The position numbers and the translations under genes are program-made. Positions 32,061-44,010 of a DNA stretch of 64,000 bases are shown here, one piece after another (position 1 is the first letter of the stretch; each line of letters begins with the position of its first letter). The stretch spans positions 54,414,501 to 54,478,500 of the forward strand of contig JAZBRS010000026.1 of the NCBI GenBank assembly GCA_037176725.1, read 5' to 3'. This stretch comes from Posidonia oceanica (lineage: Eukaryota; Streptophyta; Magnoliopsida; Alismatales; Posidoniaceae). The notes beneath the pieces were generated by a model. It was not told the DNA's origin, made no database searches, and was given only the letters and a program-made list of their open reading frames with translations.

Positions 32061-35000
32061 AAGAAACTATACTAAAAGAACAAAATAAATGAACAGTAAC
32101 TGTCGGCGGCGACGAGCACTGTAGCAGTGAGCTATCAGGGCTTATGGCCGCCGGCAGAGGGGGGCTGAGGAGGCGCTGAACGGCGGAGGAGGTGCTCCCG
32201 GTGCTGACGGAGGTCGGACGGTGATCGGCGGAGGATGACGCGGCCTGGAGCGAGCTGGAACGGCCGCCGGAGCTCTGCAGTGCTTCAGAAGTCTCGTCCG
32301 GCCGTTCGACGCAGCGACGCTACGTTCTGAGGGCCGGAGAACACTCCTGAGGTTCACGCGGAGCTCAGACGATCGCTGGAGCCACGTTCCGCTGGCCGGA
32401 GCGACGCGAAGGCCGGAGGACTGCGCCGGAGAAGATGACCGGACCGGCGAACAGCAACGGAGTAGGAGGGCTGGAATCCTACTTCTAAGGGGTGGAGAAG
32501 CAGCAGGGGAAGAAAAGGGAGCTAAGGGTGTAAAGAATTACCTGGCACCACGTCTGGAACGTCCTCCCGACCTCAGCAGTTCCGGAGCTGGCCGGTGACG
32601 TTCGTCCAGTCGCTGCGGTGGTCGTCGGGCGCTCACGGAGGTTGGAGCTGGCCCAGAGCGTCCTTCTGGTGCTTCCTGAGCGATCGGACGCGAGCTTCGA
32701 AGCTCGGAGGAGAATCTGGCACTTTTGGGTTCTCAGAAAGGAACCGGAGGTGGGGGAAGGGTGTTGCTGCTCGTCCGGTGGAGTGAAGCCCTCCGGGAGG
32801 TAGCTGGAGGTCTGGAGAGTGAAGCTGGAGGGTTGGATTGGCTTTCTGGAGAGCGTAGGTGGAGTTTGGAGGATGGGCGATTTTCGGGTCTGAGGGTGAC
32901 ACAGGTGTTTGTGGTGGCGTTCTTAGCCGGTGGTGAGGGAGAGGGCCGGAGGCCAGGTGCTTCTGGAAGGTGGAGGTTATGTGAGTATCTGGGAGGAATT
33001 TGGTAGGAAGTAGTGGACTAAGGTGAAGGCAATTCTGGAGTGGGTTGTGTCGGGTTGCTGTTGGCTTGCAGGTGGAGTTTCAGGTGATCAGGTGGTGTTT
33101 TAGTGGAGGAATGGCTGGGAAATGGCGAGGGAAGAATGCAGGGTTGCTGGTTGAGTTTGGGGGATCAATTGGGAGAGGTTCTGAGGCCAGGAAGGGTGCT
33201 GGTTTGTTGGAAAAAGAAGAAGAGGATTTGCTGTGGATTTCAGAGGAGAAAGGAGAAGGTCTGGGTGTGGGATGGCTCTGGAATGGGTGGCCTCTCTCCG
33301 GGTTTGCCAAGGAGGACTCTCAGGCTCTCTCTTACTGCTCTCTCTTCTTTTGAGTTGGAGGGTGCAGAGGAGGAGAATGGAGGTCGTTTCAGGTGGGGAG
33401 AAGGCTCTGGAATTGGTCTCTGGTTCGCTCTCTCAGGGTTTGGCTGCTGGTGATCTGCTGGTTGCTAACTGATGGGAATTGAAGGATGAATGGGAGGTTT
33501 TATCTGAAGGAGGCTGGGTGCTGGCGCGCTGGAAATTTTTGAATTCACCGACAGCACTGCAGCAGACAGGAGACGGATGTCGGCGAGACGACTGGCATTC
33601 AATGCCTCCGGAAAAGATGTTGAGATAGAGGAGAAGCGGCGAGCTCTGTAGGCCGAAGTGATGGAAGGCTTCAAATTTTGAATGCCGGAGGGAAGACTGC
33701 AGCAGCTCGCGGGGGAGAAAACCGGTGGAAGTGCGAGGAAGAGGAAGGAAGAAGAAGAAGGGCGGGCCGGACTGCTGTGGGCCGAGAAAAAGAAAAAGAA
33801 ATAAAGGAGGAAGGGAGAAACGGGCCAACGGGGCCAGTAAGGAAGGAAAAAGAAAGAAAATGAGGAAGGAAGAAGGAAAGAAAGAGAGGAAAAAGAAAGG
33901 AAATAAAATTAGAAAAATAAATTAAAAATAAGTAAAAATACTAGAGAGGTTGTGTTGTGGATTAGGATTTTAATTAGATTTTTTTAATGACCATTTTGGG
34001 GTTAATTAGTGTGTTTTGGGCTTGATTAGGGTTTTAAGGTTTTGGTTTTGTTTTTTAATTAGTTTTCACTTGATTAAATGTTTGTTAAACCCTTTTTAAA
34101 TTATTTTAAAAATTGTGTTTCCCTTGTTGGACACTTAGGATATTGATTAGGATTTTTTAGGATTTATTTTCGTATTAATCAGGATTGGTTTTAGGTTTTT
34201 AAGTCTTAGTCTTCTTAGGGTTTTTTCTTTCTTAAGTCTTTTAAATTATGCTTTGATTTTTATTTGTTAATTTTTCTTGAAGTTTTTAGTTAGATTTTTC
34301 TGGTTTGATGGGGTGTTTTTAAGTCTTTCAAATGTGTTTTTCTTTTCCCTTTTTTAATTAAGTTTTTATGTTGTTCTTCTTATGTTTATTAGGTTAAGTC
34401 TTTTGCTTCTTTAATTACTTGTTTTAATGTTTGTTTTTTTATTCTTCTTTTTGAGGTTTGTTTTTTTAATTCTTCTGATGGGGTTTTTACCTTTGGTGGG
34501 TTTTGATTTCATTTTAGTTTTTTCCTTGATTTTTCAGTGTTTTCTTTTGATTTGTTTTGCATTTTTTTTAGCTCACATGCTTGGTTTTCTTTTTAGCTTG
34601 ATTTAGTTAAGTTTAGGTTTTTAATTGCTTGTTTAATGTTTTTTCATTGTTTTTCTTAGGGTTCTGATTTGTTTCTTTTATGTTTTGGGGTTTTACAGAT
34701 TTTTAGGGGTTTTTATAGATTTTTGCAAGAGAGGGAAAAGGAAAAGAGAAGGAGGAAAGAAATGGAAAAAAGAGGGAGATAAAAGGAAAAGAGATAGGTT
34801 GAAGGAAAAGGATTTTTTGAAAATTAGGGAAAGTGTTAAAAATAAAGTAAAAATAGGAATAAGATAGAGGAAGGATAGAAGCACAAAGGGGGCCCACAGC
34901 CAGACCAGAGAAGGAGCAAGAAGGGGATGAAAAGAGAGATAATAATCAGGAGAGAGAGAGGAGAGAGAAAATGATAATCCCGGAGAGAGAAAAGGATAAT

Positions 35001-35413
35001 TTGGGTGAATGGAGGTCTTAAAGGTCTTGGAATGGGATGAAAAATGGGGAGTGGGTAGCCTACGGTTTCTAGTGTTGGTTCTGAGGTTTTGGTTTGATTC
35101 CAAGGAGGTTTTGGAGGGGTTTTAAGGTGTAGAAAAAGGGGAGTTTTACCTAGGTTTTCTAAGGTTTTTGGGAATGGTCTAAGTTTGAGAGTTTCTAAGT
35201 TCTTGGGTAGGTTTGCTAAGTGGGTGTTGGTGGGTTTTCCTATGGATTTTGGTCAGGTTTTGAGCTTGGGAAGAGGGGTAAAGGCTTAGGTCAAGTTTGC
35301 TTGATTTTGAAGGGTAAAGCAGAGGGTTAGGGTTTGGTTTGGTTTGGGTTTGAGTCCTGCAATCACCAGGAGGACTCCAAGTGGTCCTAGCCTACCAAGA
35401 TGGGGTGTCAACA

Positions 35414-35427
35414 GATGCCCCTCCCTG
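35414..35427 (-). other. Polypurine tract of element C
   Basis: On the minus strand CAGGGAGGGGCATC ends exactly where the 3' LTR begins (TGTTGACACC). Confidence 0.88.
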
Positions 35428-35984
35428 AGCAAGGTCAAGCGGAGCGAGGCCGCTGCTCAGGGTTGACAAGACACCCCATCTGACCGGCGGGAGCAGCGGT
35501 TTGCTATGGGCGTGAGCTACTTATTCGGCAGATGCACCGAAGATCGTAGCCCGTTGCCGCAATGCAAATTGCAGGGTGCAGATGGATGAATGCTAAGAGT
35601 GTAATGCGTGCTAATGCAAATGCGATGCAAGAGTTAGTACGAAAGTTAGCCAATTAGAAGAAAATGCTGATGCTATGCAAGTGAGGTCAATGATACTAAA
35701 GTAGCATGCAATGCTAGCTGAGAAGATGCAGAGATGATGCAAGAGAAAATGCTAAATGGACGCGATGTGGCGCAAGGATCTGGCAGAAAAGCCAGACTTA
35801 CGCGACAAAGCAAGGGAAAGCACAGGGTGCAGCTCGTCCCCGCCCAGGGAGCAAGCTAGCAAAGAGAAAAGAGGGGTGTGAGGGGAGAGAGGCCAACTCT
35901 CCTATCGCAAAAAAAGGAGGTGCATGACTTTGCCTTCCTGGGGCAAGGTCACGCCAAAAAGGGTGATAAGGTGACGGGCTTATC

Positions 35985-36960
35985 GTCCGGATAGTTTACG
36001 GTCCTATCAACCGAGAGTGATAGTTTAGGTTATCAGCCTAGAGCGATAGTTTAGGTTATCAGCCTGGAGTGATAGTTTAGGTTATCAGCCTAGAGTGATA
36101 GTTTAGGTTATCAGCCAAGAGCAGTTGTGAGTGATAGTTACTGGATATCAGCCGTATAACATGGTTGTGTGGGATAGTTTACAGTCCTATCAACTGGCGG
36201 ATAGTTTACAGACCTATCAACTGGTGGATAGTTTACAAACCTATCAACTGGCGGATAGTTTACAGACCTATCAACTGGAAGCCACAAACCATGAGTGATA
36301 GTTACTGGGTATCAGCCGTATAACGCAAATGCCGGATAGTTTACAGTCCTATCAACTGGAGCGATAGTTTACAGACCTATCAACTGGTGGATAGTTTATA
36401 GACCTATCAACTGGCGGATAGTTTATAGTCCTATCAACTGGAAACGGCATTGCGAGGGACAGTTACTGGGTGTCAGCCGTATAACATGATTGCGCGTGAT
36501 AGTTTAGGATATCAGCCTAGCGATAGTTTATAGTCCTATCAACTGGAACGATAGTTTACAGTCCTATCAACTGGCGGATAGTTTACAGGCCTATCAACTG
36601 GAACGCGCAATGATGAGGGATAGTTACTGGATATCAGCCGTATAATGCAATTGCTGGTGATAGTTTAGGATATCAGCCTAACGATAGTTTACAGTCCTAT
36701 CAACTGGTGGATAGTTTATAGACCTATCAACTGGCGGATAGTTTACAGACCTATCAACTGGAAACCGCAATTGCAAGGGACAGTTACTGGATGTCAGCCG
36801 TATAACACAACTGTGGGCTAACCATGGATCGGCCCAGATGATAGTTTAGGTTATCAGCCTGAGAGTGCTTGATTGTTGATAGTTTAGGATATCAGCCTGA
36901 GAGTGCTTGATTGTTGATAGTTTAGGATATCAGCCTGAGAGTGCTTGATTGTTGATAAGA
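35985..36960 (-). repeat. GATAG tandem arrays, element C
   Basis: Two unit types alternate. One is GATAGTTTACAGACCTATCA with CTGG after it (25-29 bp period). The other is GATAGTTTAGGTTATCAGCC with TAG after it (26 bp; a later version has a 38-bp period and the spacer GAGAGTGCTTGATTGTT). The variant GATAGTTACTGGATATCAG marks higher-order blocks, as in A. In the first type CAG and CTG can pair; in the second AGG and CCT can. Confidence 0.88.
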
Positions 36961-37520
36961 GGGGACGAGATCATGATGAGAGCTATTGCTAAAGAGGAGG
37001 TGAGATCATGATGAGAATTACTACTAAAGAGGGGGTGAGATCATGATGAGATAAAGAGGGGATGAGATCATGATGAGAGTTACTGCTAAAGAGGGGGGTG
37101 AGATCATGATGAGAGTTATTGCTAAAGAGGGGATGAGATCATGATGAGAGCTATTGCTAAAGAGGGGATGAGATAATGATGAGAATTACTGTTAAAGAGG
37201 GGGTGAGATCATGATGAGATAAAGAGGGGGTGAGGTAATGATGAGAATGATTGATTGATAAGATATCGGACTTATCGGCCGGCAAAGAGGGGGTGAGGTA
37301 ATGATGAGAGTTATTGCTAAAGAGGGGGATGAGGTAATGATGAGATAAAGAGGGGATGAGGTAATGATGAGAATGATTGGTTGATAAGATATCAGACTTA
37401 TCGGCCGGCAAAGAGGGGATGAGGTAATGATGAGATAAAGAGGGGATGAGGTAATGATGAGAATGATTGGTTGATAAGATATCGGACTTATCGGTCGGCA
37501 AAAAGGGGATGAGGTAATGA
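36961..37520. repeat. GATGAGATCATGATGAG arrays with GATAAG units, element C
   Basis: Repeats of AAAGAGGGGATGAG plus ATCATGATGAG or GTAATGATGAG, about 35-50 bp, interspersed with three GATAAGATATC(A/G)GACTTATC units (near 37258, 37382 and 37472). In A this position holds only the GATAAG units with short spacers. Confidence 0.88.
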
Positions 37521-37600
37521 TGAGAAGAAATCATCTTATGACACCAGGAATATCATAGGGGAAAGAGGAGAAGAATGATACCAAGGGGCGATCAAAAGAT

Positions 37601-37629
37601 GCCCCTGGTGTCGGGATGACACCAGGGGC
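37601..37629 (-). other. 3' UTR stem-loop of element C
   Basis: Perfect 12-bp arms GCCCCTGGTGTC (37601-37612) and GACACCAGGGGC (37618-37629), loop GGGAT. Compared with A, an A-T pair has become a G-C pair on both sides. Confidence 0.85.
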
Positions 37630-37695
37630 TGGCCAACGCGTCCTTGGCATCGAAAGCAGGGGGGATGACAAGATTGTCGTGCTTGTCAGACAAGT

Positions 37696-37944
37696 AGTTT
37701 GGGGTACCAGCCCGCTGGGGACTCAGCTGGGGATGATCAGCTGAGGAAGATGACAGGTTGACGGACCTTTCGCCGAGCAGTTTGGGGTGAGAGCCCGCTG
37801 GGGACTCAGCTGGGGATGATCAGCCGAGGAGGACGACAGGTTGACGGACCTTTCGCCGAGCAGTTTGGGGTGCCAGCCCACTAGGGACTCAGCTGGGGAT
37901 GATCAGCCGAGGAGGATGACAGGTTGACGGACCTTTCGCCAAGC
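37696..37944. repeat. 83-bp tandem repeat, three copies, element C
   Basis: AGTTTGGGGT recurs at 37696, 37779, 37862 and 37945, exactly 83 bp apart. Each unit includes GGGGACTCAGCTGGGGATGA and GGTTGACGGACCTTTCGCC. A has a single copy of the AGTTTGGGG phrase (about 18414), so this is an expansion in the C lineage. Confidence 0.9.
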
Positions 37945-38279
37945 AGTTTGGGGTGCCAGCCCGCTGGGGATGATGATCCAGCTGGGGGCGACCAGCTGGG
38001 GACGCCAGATGGCGTAGCTTGACGACGCGGGTCCGCAGAGGTTCTGGACTCCGGATTGGGTGCTGGGGACTTTGCTGCATTGTGATGGCTGCAAGTCTGG
38101 CCAAAGGGCCTGGGATGATGATGATAATGAATTTGCAACGCATTGAACAGTCTTGAAGTGCAAGCAGATAGCAGAAACAGTTTTTTCATTGATAAAGCTT
38201 GATGAGTACAATGCCTGTGGCAGGCCAAAAGAGGTACAGCATGACTTGAAAGAAGACCACATGATGATTGCACAATGGC

Positions 38280-39482
38280 CTAGTCAGTTCGGGCCTTTTT
38301 CGACTGCCTGGAGTCAGGGAATAGGGGGCCGCCTGGCGGGATCTCAGAAATAGGCCAGAGCTCTCGGACTTCAGCTTCATATTCTGGGGTGCATCCTACA
38401 CCTCTCATAGCTGCAATGTCTGTTGATTGGACCCCATGCTGCATCAGACTAGCGAGCTTCTTGGTTGGGGCAGTTGTGCTGAGAGGGTACATCTGTAGAA
38501 GCTCGGGCGCTGTACTGTCAATGAAGGCGCCCTGCTAGAAGCCGAACTGGCGCATGACCCTGACTGGATGGTACTCTACGCCTGCTGTGAAGCCTGGTAG
38601 AATGATCAGCCGCGCGTCGCGCGCGCTGAAGAAGACAGTAAATGGCTCAGCTATAGAGGGGACAATACGCCAGGTTACAGCGTCGTCAGTCAGTGCTGAT
38701 TGCTTCTCGTATTCTTCTTTGACGCTCTTTTCTGTCTTGGAACGGGCGCTGCTGCAGTAAGCTTCAAAGGCATGCACTTGAGGGCGCAAGAGGTTCGTCT
38801 ATAAGTGCGCGGTCAGCCAGACTTGTATGAGTGCTCCGCAACCGTGGAAGTGGCGGCAGCGATGAGAGATGCGGTCCAGCCCGCGATAGGTCTCTGCCAG
38901 GACAACTGGTGCCAGGTCTATGTGCTGGGTCACCACAGCTAATGCAATTTCTGCAACCTCAATGGCCACCGTTAGTCGGCCATGAGTAAAGATCAGCTCG
39001 CCTAGGAAGCGGATAACAAATCCTCGGAGCCACAGCTCATCTCCGAGTTTTGCGCGCTTGTTCATGATATCATCGAAGTGCGCAAGGCGAAGCATAGGTT
39101 CAGGCCCACTGGTGCAGATTAGTTTCTGTTGGCAGGTTCGAGTGGGGAGCCCAGTTAGTTGGCTCAGGACCTTGAGATATCCATCTCGCCTCATGAAAAC
39201 AGGCGGCCCTAGGATCTTGGAAAAGCCACAGATCCGACGCACCTCTTCCAGTGTAAGTGTTAGCTCAGTTTTGCTGAAGCGAAAGACATGGTGCGTCGGT
39301 TTCCAGAATCTTGCGGCGGCACACAGAAGGTGACGACTGACTTCCACGTCAGCAGCCTTCAGTAGTTTAGTTGGGATCCCCCAGAGGCGCAGCTGCTCAC
39401 AGTCTTCCTGAGTGAGCCTGCCGATCCATTCTCGCAGGGTTTCCGAGCAGTGTGTGGGAGTCAGCAGAGTTGGGAAGCCCAT
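38280..39482 (-). pseudogene. Downstream ORF of element C: DUF7745/plant-mobile-domain-like protein, two stops
   Basis: The same 400-residue frame as 18728-19930, starting with ATG at 39482 (MGFPTLLTPTHCSE) and ending KKARTD. It keeps FWKPTHHVFRFS, EEVRRICGFSK and the IFTHGRLTV segment. It is broken at 38799-38801 (TAG, Glu in A) and 38535-38537 (TAG, Gln in A). Length and frame are identical in the two elements and most differences are substitutions, so the ORF was probably maintained while the family was active. It lies about 1.5 kb past integrase and 2.9 kb before the 3' LTR, on the sense strand. The family assignment is from memory. Confidence 0.8.
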
Positions 39483-40977
39483 TGCGCTGATCGCAGAGAC
39501 ACAGGCTGATAATTGCAGAGCTTGAAGGTACCTGCTATCAATAAACAGTCAGATCTCGCAGGTATGTAGTTATTGACAACAAGCAGAAGCTGAGACTGAA
39601 AATGTAGTTCCATATGCATCATAGCAGTCAATAACAGAACATAGCAATTAAGCACAAATAAGCAAGGGGATTATGCAGCAGTCTTGCGGACACGGGGGCG
39701 AGGGCCGGCAGGAGATCTGGACCAGCGCAGCTCGAGTGGCGTCGATATGCTCTGCTGGGGAGGAGTACTGTCTCAGGGCCGAAGCGCGTTGCAGAGTGGG
39801 GGAAATTGATAGGAAAAGGAATGATAGAAGAAGATGCATGTATGCATGATGCAGATGATATGCTAATGAAGATGAGTAGTATGCTTGGATGAATGAGTAT
39901 GCTTGGATGAATGAGTGTGCTTGGATAGATGAGTATGCTTGGATGCCCTCAGCATACAGAGTGCTTTGGTGCCCACTGCAAAGGAAGGGAGTGGTCCCTG
40001 ACTCACTGGGCCCTACCTAGACTCTTGGCTTGCTGGTGGTGCTCCGGAATGGGTGTTGGCATTGCACAGGTGGTGGTGTGGTGAGGACAGGCTATTTGGC
40101 CAAACTCTCAAGACCTACACCTATTCTTTCAGCTCTCTTTTTTTTTGATTGATTTCTCCCTCATAGGTATGCAGTCTTTCTCTGCCCCTAGCCAGGAGAA
40201 GGGTGAGTATTCGCTCTTGAAGGGATGTGGTAGATTCTTTTAAGCTCGACATGCTGGGGATCTCTAGCATGGGGGATAATAGTGCCTGTGTTTTTCAGGC
40301 TGCATTTTCCTCTCTTTTTTTTTTCTTTTTTTTTTTTGGTCTTCTTCTTTTTTTTTGCTTTGCTTGCTTTTCCCCCCCTTTTTTTTTTGGGTTTTTGTTC
40401 TATCTCTTTTCTCTTTTTTTTTTGCTTGTTGTTTTGCTTTTCTCTTTTTTTCAGGCTTTTGCTATCCCCATTTTGGTGGCAAAAGGAGGTGTTCGACATG
40501 TAATGGATCTAGGCTTTGGGTCAGCTGTGTGATGGGTAGAAGGAGCAGGGTTAGACTGCACACCCCTATCTCTAGGGCCGGCTTTTGTCTTCGTCTTCTG
40601 TTCCTTGGATGTGCCCAATCCTAGGTGTCTACTCTCGCTTTTTCCAGACTCACATCCTAACATTTTTTCTCCCTCAGAGGTGTATGTCCTTGCGAGATTA
40701 GGCGGTTCGCCAGTCCTCATTGGCGGTGGCTCCCTCACTAGCTAAGACATTTGAGTATTGCCAGGTGAGGTAGGGTGACTCTTTCCAGAGCAGGCAAGCA
40801 CTTCCGATTTTCATCACCGGGCCAAAGATACAATGCTCGAGAGGATGACGATGATGATTTTGGAGAGAGAGAATGCAAGAGTTGAAAGGATGACGATGAT
40901 GATTTGAATAGATGTGGCAAGAGGCGAGAATGCAAGTGCAAGTGGGAGAAGGGCATCCGCAACGGGGCCACTTTCGG
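39483..40977 (-). other. Interval between integrase and downstream ORF, element C
   Basis: No gene. Conserved in outline with 19931-21283. It holds a sense-strand purine tract at 40310-40460 and the block CCCTCAGCATACAGAGTG. Possible site of a splice acceptor or internal promoter for the downstream ORF; none can be assigned with confidence. Confidence 0.55.
40310..40460 (-). repeat. Homopurine tract (sense strand), element C
   Basis: T-rich runs with CTT interruptions on the plus strand, so A/G on the sense strand, at the same relative place as 20630-20770 in A. Confidence 0.8.
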
Positions 40978-41479
40978 CTACTGATAGTACTTCTTTAGAT
41001 AGCAGAGGTTGACGGGCTCAGACTGCTCGACCCGGTCCATATCCTCAAGAGTTGCAGCGCCTCCTGAAAAGATCTGCTTGACCACAAAGGGGCCACGCCA
41101 GTTGGGTCGGAATTTCCCTCAACCGTCAGGCAAATGAATGGTGCGCAAGACAAGGTCCCCTGGCTGAAAGTTTCAGGGCTGGACCTTCTTCAGGAATGCT
41201 CTGGCCATCCGCTTCTGATAGCAGTGAGCGTTGTGCATAGCTTGCAGTCTGCGCTCATCAATTAAGTTCAGTTGGATGCAGCGGTCTTCGACCCATTCTG
41301 CCTCTTCCAACTCAGCTTCTCGTAGGATCCGCAGAGAGGGGATCTCTACTTCAACAGGTAACACCGCTTCCATTCCGTACACCAGAGAGTACGGGGTGGC
41401 TCCTGTAGAGGTCCGGATTGATGTCCTGTACGCCCAGAGTGCGTACGGGAGCTTGTCGTGCCAATCCTTGTGGGTTTCT

Positions 41480-42035
41480 GCCATTTTCTTCAGAATCTTG
41501 ACAATGTTCTTGTTTGCAGACTCCACAGCTCCGTTCATTTGTGGCCGATAGGGCGAGGATCGATGATGCTTGATCTTGAGACTTTGCAGGAATTCCTCGA
41601 TCCTTTTGGCAATGAAGTTTGTGCCATTATCAGAGATGACTGAGTGCGGGACCCCATATCGGGCAATGATATTGTTCTTGATAAATTTTTCTGTTGCCGC
41701 AGCGGTGACTGTTCTGTAAGAGGCTGCTTCCACCCACTTGGTAAAGTAATCGATCGCTACCAGAATGTAACGATGACCATTTGAAGCAGCAGGGTGGATG
41801 GCGCCAATGACATCGATCCCCCAGGTGGAGAAAGGCCACGGCGAGGACATGTTGTGCAGCTGATATGGAGGGGCCTTGATGAAGTTACCATGAATCTGAC
41901 AGTTGTGGCATCTACGCACGAACCGGCAGCAGTCAGCTTCCATGGTCTGCCAGAAATATCCCTGGAGCATGATCTTCTTGGCCAGGAGGACGCCGTTCAT
42001 GTGCGGGCCACAGGTCCCCGCATGCACTTGGAGCA
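41480..42035 (-). other. Integrase zinc and catalytic domains, element C
   Basis: A zinc-binding region with H, CGPH and CHNC residues, then the catalytic triad in WGIDVIGAIHP, VISDNGTNF and GAVESANKNI (D,D,E). After it come the chromodomain-free C-terminal region and the polyprotein end at 40978. The integrase ORF is broken only near its C-terminus (41173 and 41119). Confidence 0.92.
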
Positions 42036-42314
42036 TCAGCGTGTCAGCCTCCGATTTGTTCAGGCAGCGCAGTAGCATCTGATTGTATGACCTTCTGTAC
42101 AGCTGCCCAGCCCCCAACACATACTTTGACGCCAGACGTGCCAGAGTTCTCTTGTCTGCTGCTGCGGTATCGGGAGGAAAGCTGCCAGACTCCAGGAAAG
42201 ATTTTATATCTCGATACCAGGGTTGCTCCTCTGCTGGATCCGCCTCTTCTATGTTCAGGCAATATGCAGGCTGCTCAATGCGAGTAACAGATACATCCAC
42301 TGCACCGTCTTCAG

Positions 42315-42702
42315 ATATAATGAGCCAGGATGCCAAAGTTGCCAATGCGTCTGCGTACGCGTTCTTGGCTCTGTTCATGTATGTGAAGCAGATGCTCTCA
42401 AATTCTTCCATCAGCCTCAGCAGGTGTTCATGATACAGCACAAGCTTGGGATCTTTTGTCCTCCAGTCGCCGTTTACTTGAGAAATTACCAGCATGGCAT
42501 CACCGTGCACATGTAGCTTCTGCGCCTCATGTTCGAGGGTGACTTTCAACCCTAGGATGCATGCTTCATACTCCGCTTCATTGTTTGTGCATGCGAAAGT
42601 TAGCTTCCTCGCGAAGGGAATCATCTGTCCCTAGGGCGTGGTCAGTACTGCGCCGACGCCTCGGCCCTTTTTGTTGACTGCACCATCAAAGTAAAGCTGC
42701 CA
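42315..42702 (-). other. Second, archaeal-type RNase H (aRNH), element C
   Basis: WQLYFDGAVNKKGRG supplies the first Asp, NNEAEYEACI the Glu, HGDAMLVISQV the second Asp and NAYADALATLA the last. Dual RNase H marks the Tat clade. The in-frame TAG at 42631 lies between the first Asp and the Glu. Confidence 0.88.
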
Positions 42703-42799
42703 TTCCTCTTGTTCTTCAGGATTTTTTTGCTCAGAGTCCTCCATTGCGAAGAGGATGTCTTCATCAGGGAACTGTGTCTGGAGTGGTTGGTATTCAGGC

Positions 42800-43185
42800 A
42801 GAGGAAGGTCAGCAAGATGGTCTACCATGGCCTGACCCTTCATGGATTTCTGTGTGATAAAGGTGATGTCGTACTGAGACAATAACACCTGCCACTTAGC
42901 ACATCTGCCCACCATGGCCGGCTTTTGGAAAAGGAACTTGATAGGATCATGCCGGCATAAGAGCTGTACTGGGTATGCCATCATGTAGTGCCTTAGTTTC
43001 TGTGCAGCCCAGACAAGGGACAAACAGGTCTTCTCTAGTGTACTGTACCTGGCTTCGCATTCATTAAATTTCTTGCTCAGGTAATAGATGGCGCGCTCCC
43101 TTCTACTAGATTCGTCATGTTGGCCCAAGACGGCGCCCATGGAATGCTGCGTGGTAGAAAGGTAGAGAAGCAAAGGTCTCCTGGG
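42800..43185 (-). other. Gypsy-type RNase H domain, element C
   Basis: Segment LYLSTTQHSMGAVL through IYYLSKKFNECEARYS and LEKTCLSLVWAAQKLRHYM to HLADLP. The first acidic residue expected after the strand (usually D in TDAS) is lacking (LSTTQ), typical of the degenerate gypsy RNase H in dual-RNase-H elements. Confidence 0.8.
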
Positions 43186-43499
43186 TGTAGGCAGGACCAG
43201 GACAGGAGGCTTGATCAGCAACTGCTTGATCTTGGCAAATGCAGCCTGACACTCCTCGCTCCAGTGAATCTGCGCATTCTTCTTCAAGAGCTTGAATATG
43301 GGCTCACAGATGGGCGTAAGCTGTGCAATGAAGCGGCTAATATATTGTAAACGCCCAAGCAGACTTCTGACTTCCTTTTCAGTTCTAGGGGGTGGCATGT
43401 CCACGATGGCTTGTGCTTTCAACGGGTCCACCTCAATCCCCCTTTGGCTAACAATGTAGCCGAGCAATTTGCCAGAAGACACCCCGAATACGCACTTCT

Positions 43500-44010
43500 T
43501 GGGATTCAGGCGCAGCTTGTACTTCCGTAGACGGTCAAAGAGCTTTTTGAGACAGGTAAGATGATCTTCAGGCTCTTTGGTTTTAGCAATCATGTCGTCT
43601 ACATAGACCTCTACTTCTTGGTACATGAGGTCGTGGAACAGCGCAGTCATGGCCCTCTGATAGGTCGCACCAGCATTTTTCAGGCCGAACGACATGACTT
43701 GGTAGCAGAAGACTCTCCAAGGGGTGATGAATGAAGTCTTTTCCATGTCTTCTTCTGCCATTTTGATTTGATTGTATCCAGAAAAGCCGTCCATGAAGGA
43801 GAGCATCTTGTGGCCCGCTGTATTGTCGACTAGGACGTCAATGTGAGGCAATGGAAAGTCGTCCTTGGGACTCGCCTTGTTCAGGTCCCTGTAGTCGATG
43901 CAGATCCGGATTCGGCCATCTTTCTTGGGCACAGGTACAATGTTTGCCAGCCATTCAGGATAAAGAACGACCTTCAGAAAGTTGACCCTGAGCTGCTTCA
44001 TTATCTCTTC
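43500..44010 (-). other. Reverse transcriptase domain, element C
   Basis: Contains VPVPKKDGRIRICIDYRDLN, FPLPHIDVLVD, SFMDGFSGYNQI, TPWRVFCYQVM and the catalytic YVDD (43594-43605). A has TPWGVFCYQVMPFGLKN where C has R and S, so C also carries missense changes at conserved places. Confidence 0.93.

Larger units (their letters stand above)
29467..35413 (-). mobile_element. Element C 3' LTR
   Basis: Starts TGTAGCGATCCCGATCGG and ends GGGTGTCAACA (plus strand), followed by the polypurine tract. Contents from left: PBS-like motif (about 29586), conserved U5 block (29765-29862), minisatellite (30115-30360), the block with TGTCTCGCATGCTGCCCAAA (30560-30590), ATGCAATTTT repeats, CpG-rich block (32100-32720), purine-rich stretch (33690-33930), T-rich block (33950-34700) and a second purine-rich stretch (34720-35000). 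Confidence 0.95.
35428..38279 (-). other. Element C 3' untranslated region
   Basis: The first 550 bp next to the polypurine tract is conserved with A. The remainder is a series of short tandem arrays, different in number and order from those of A although pol is highly similar. No gene. Confidence 0.75.

Noticed and set aside
33950..34700. Interstitial telomere sequence
   Set aside because: TTAGGG-like words are scattered and irregular; there is no tandem TTTAGGG.
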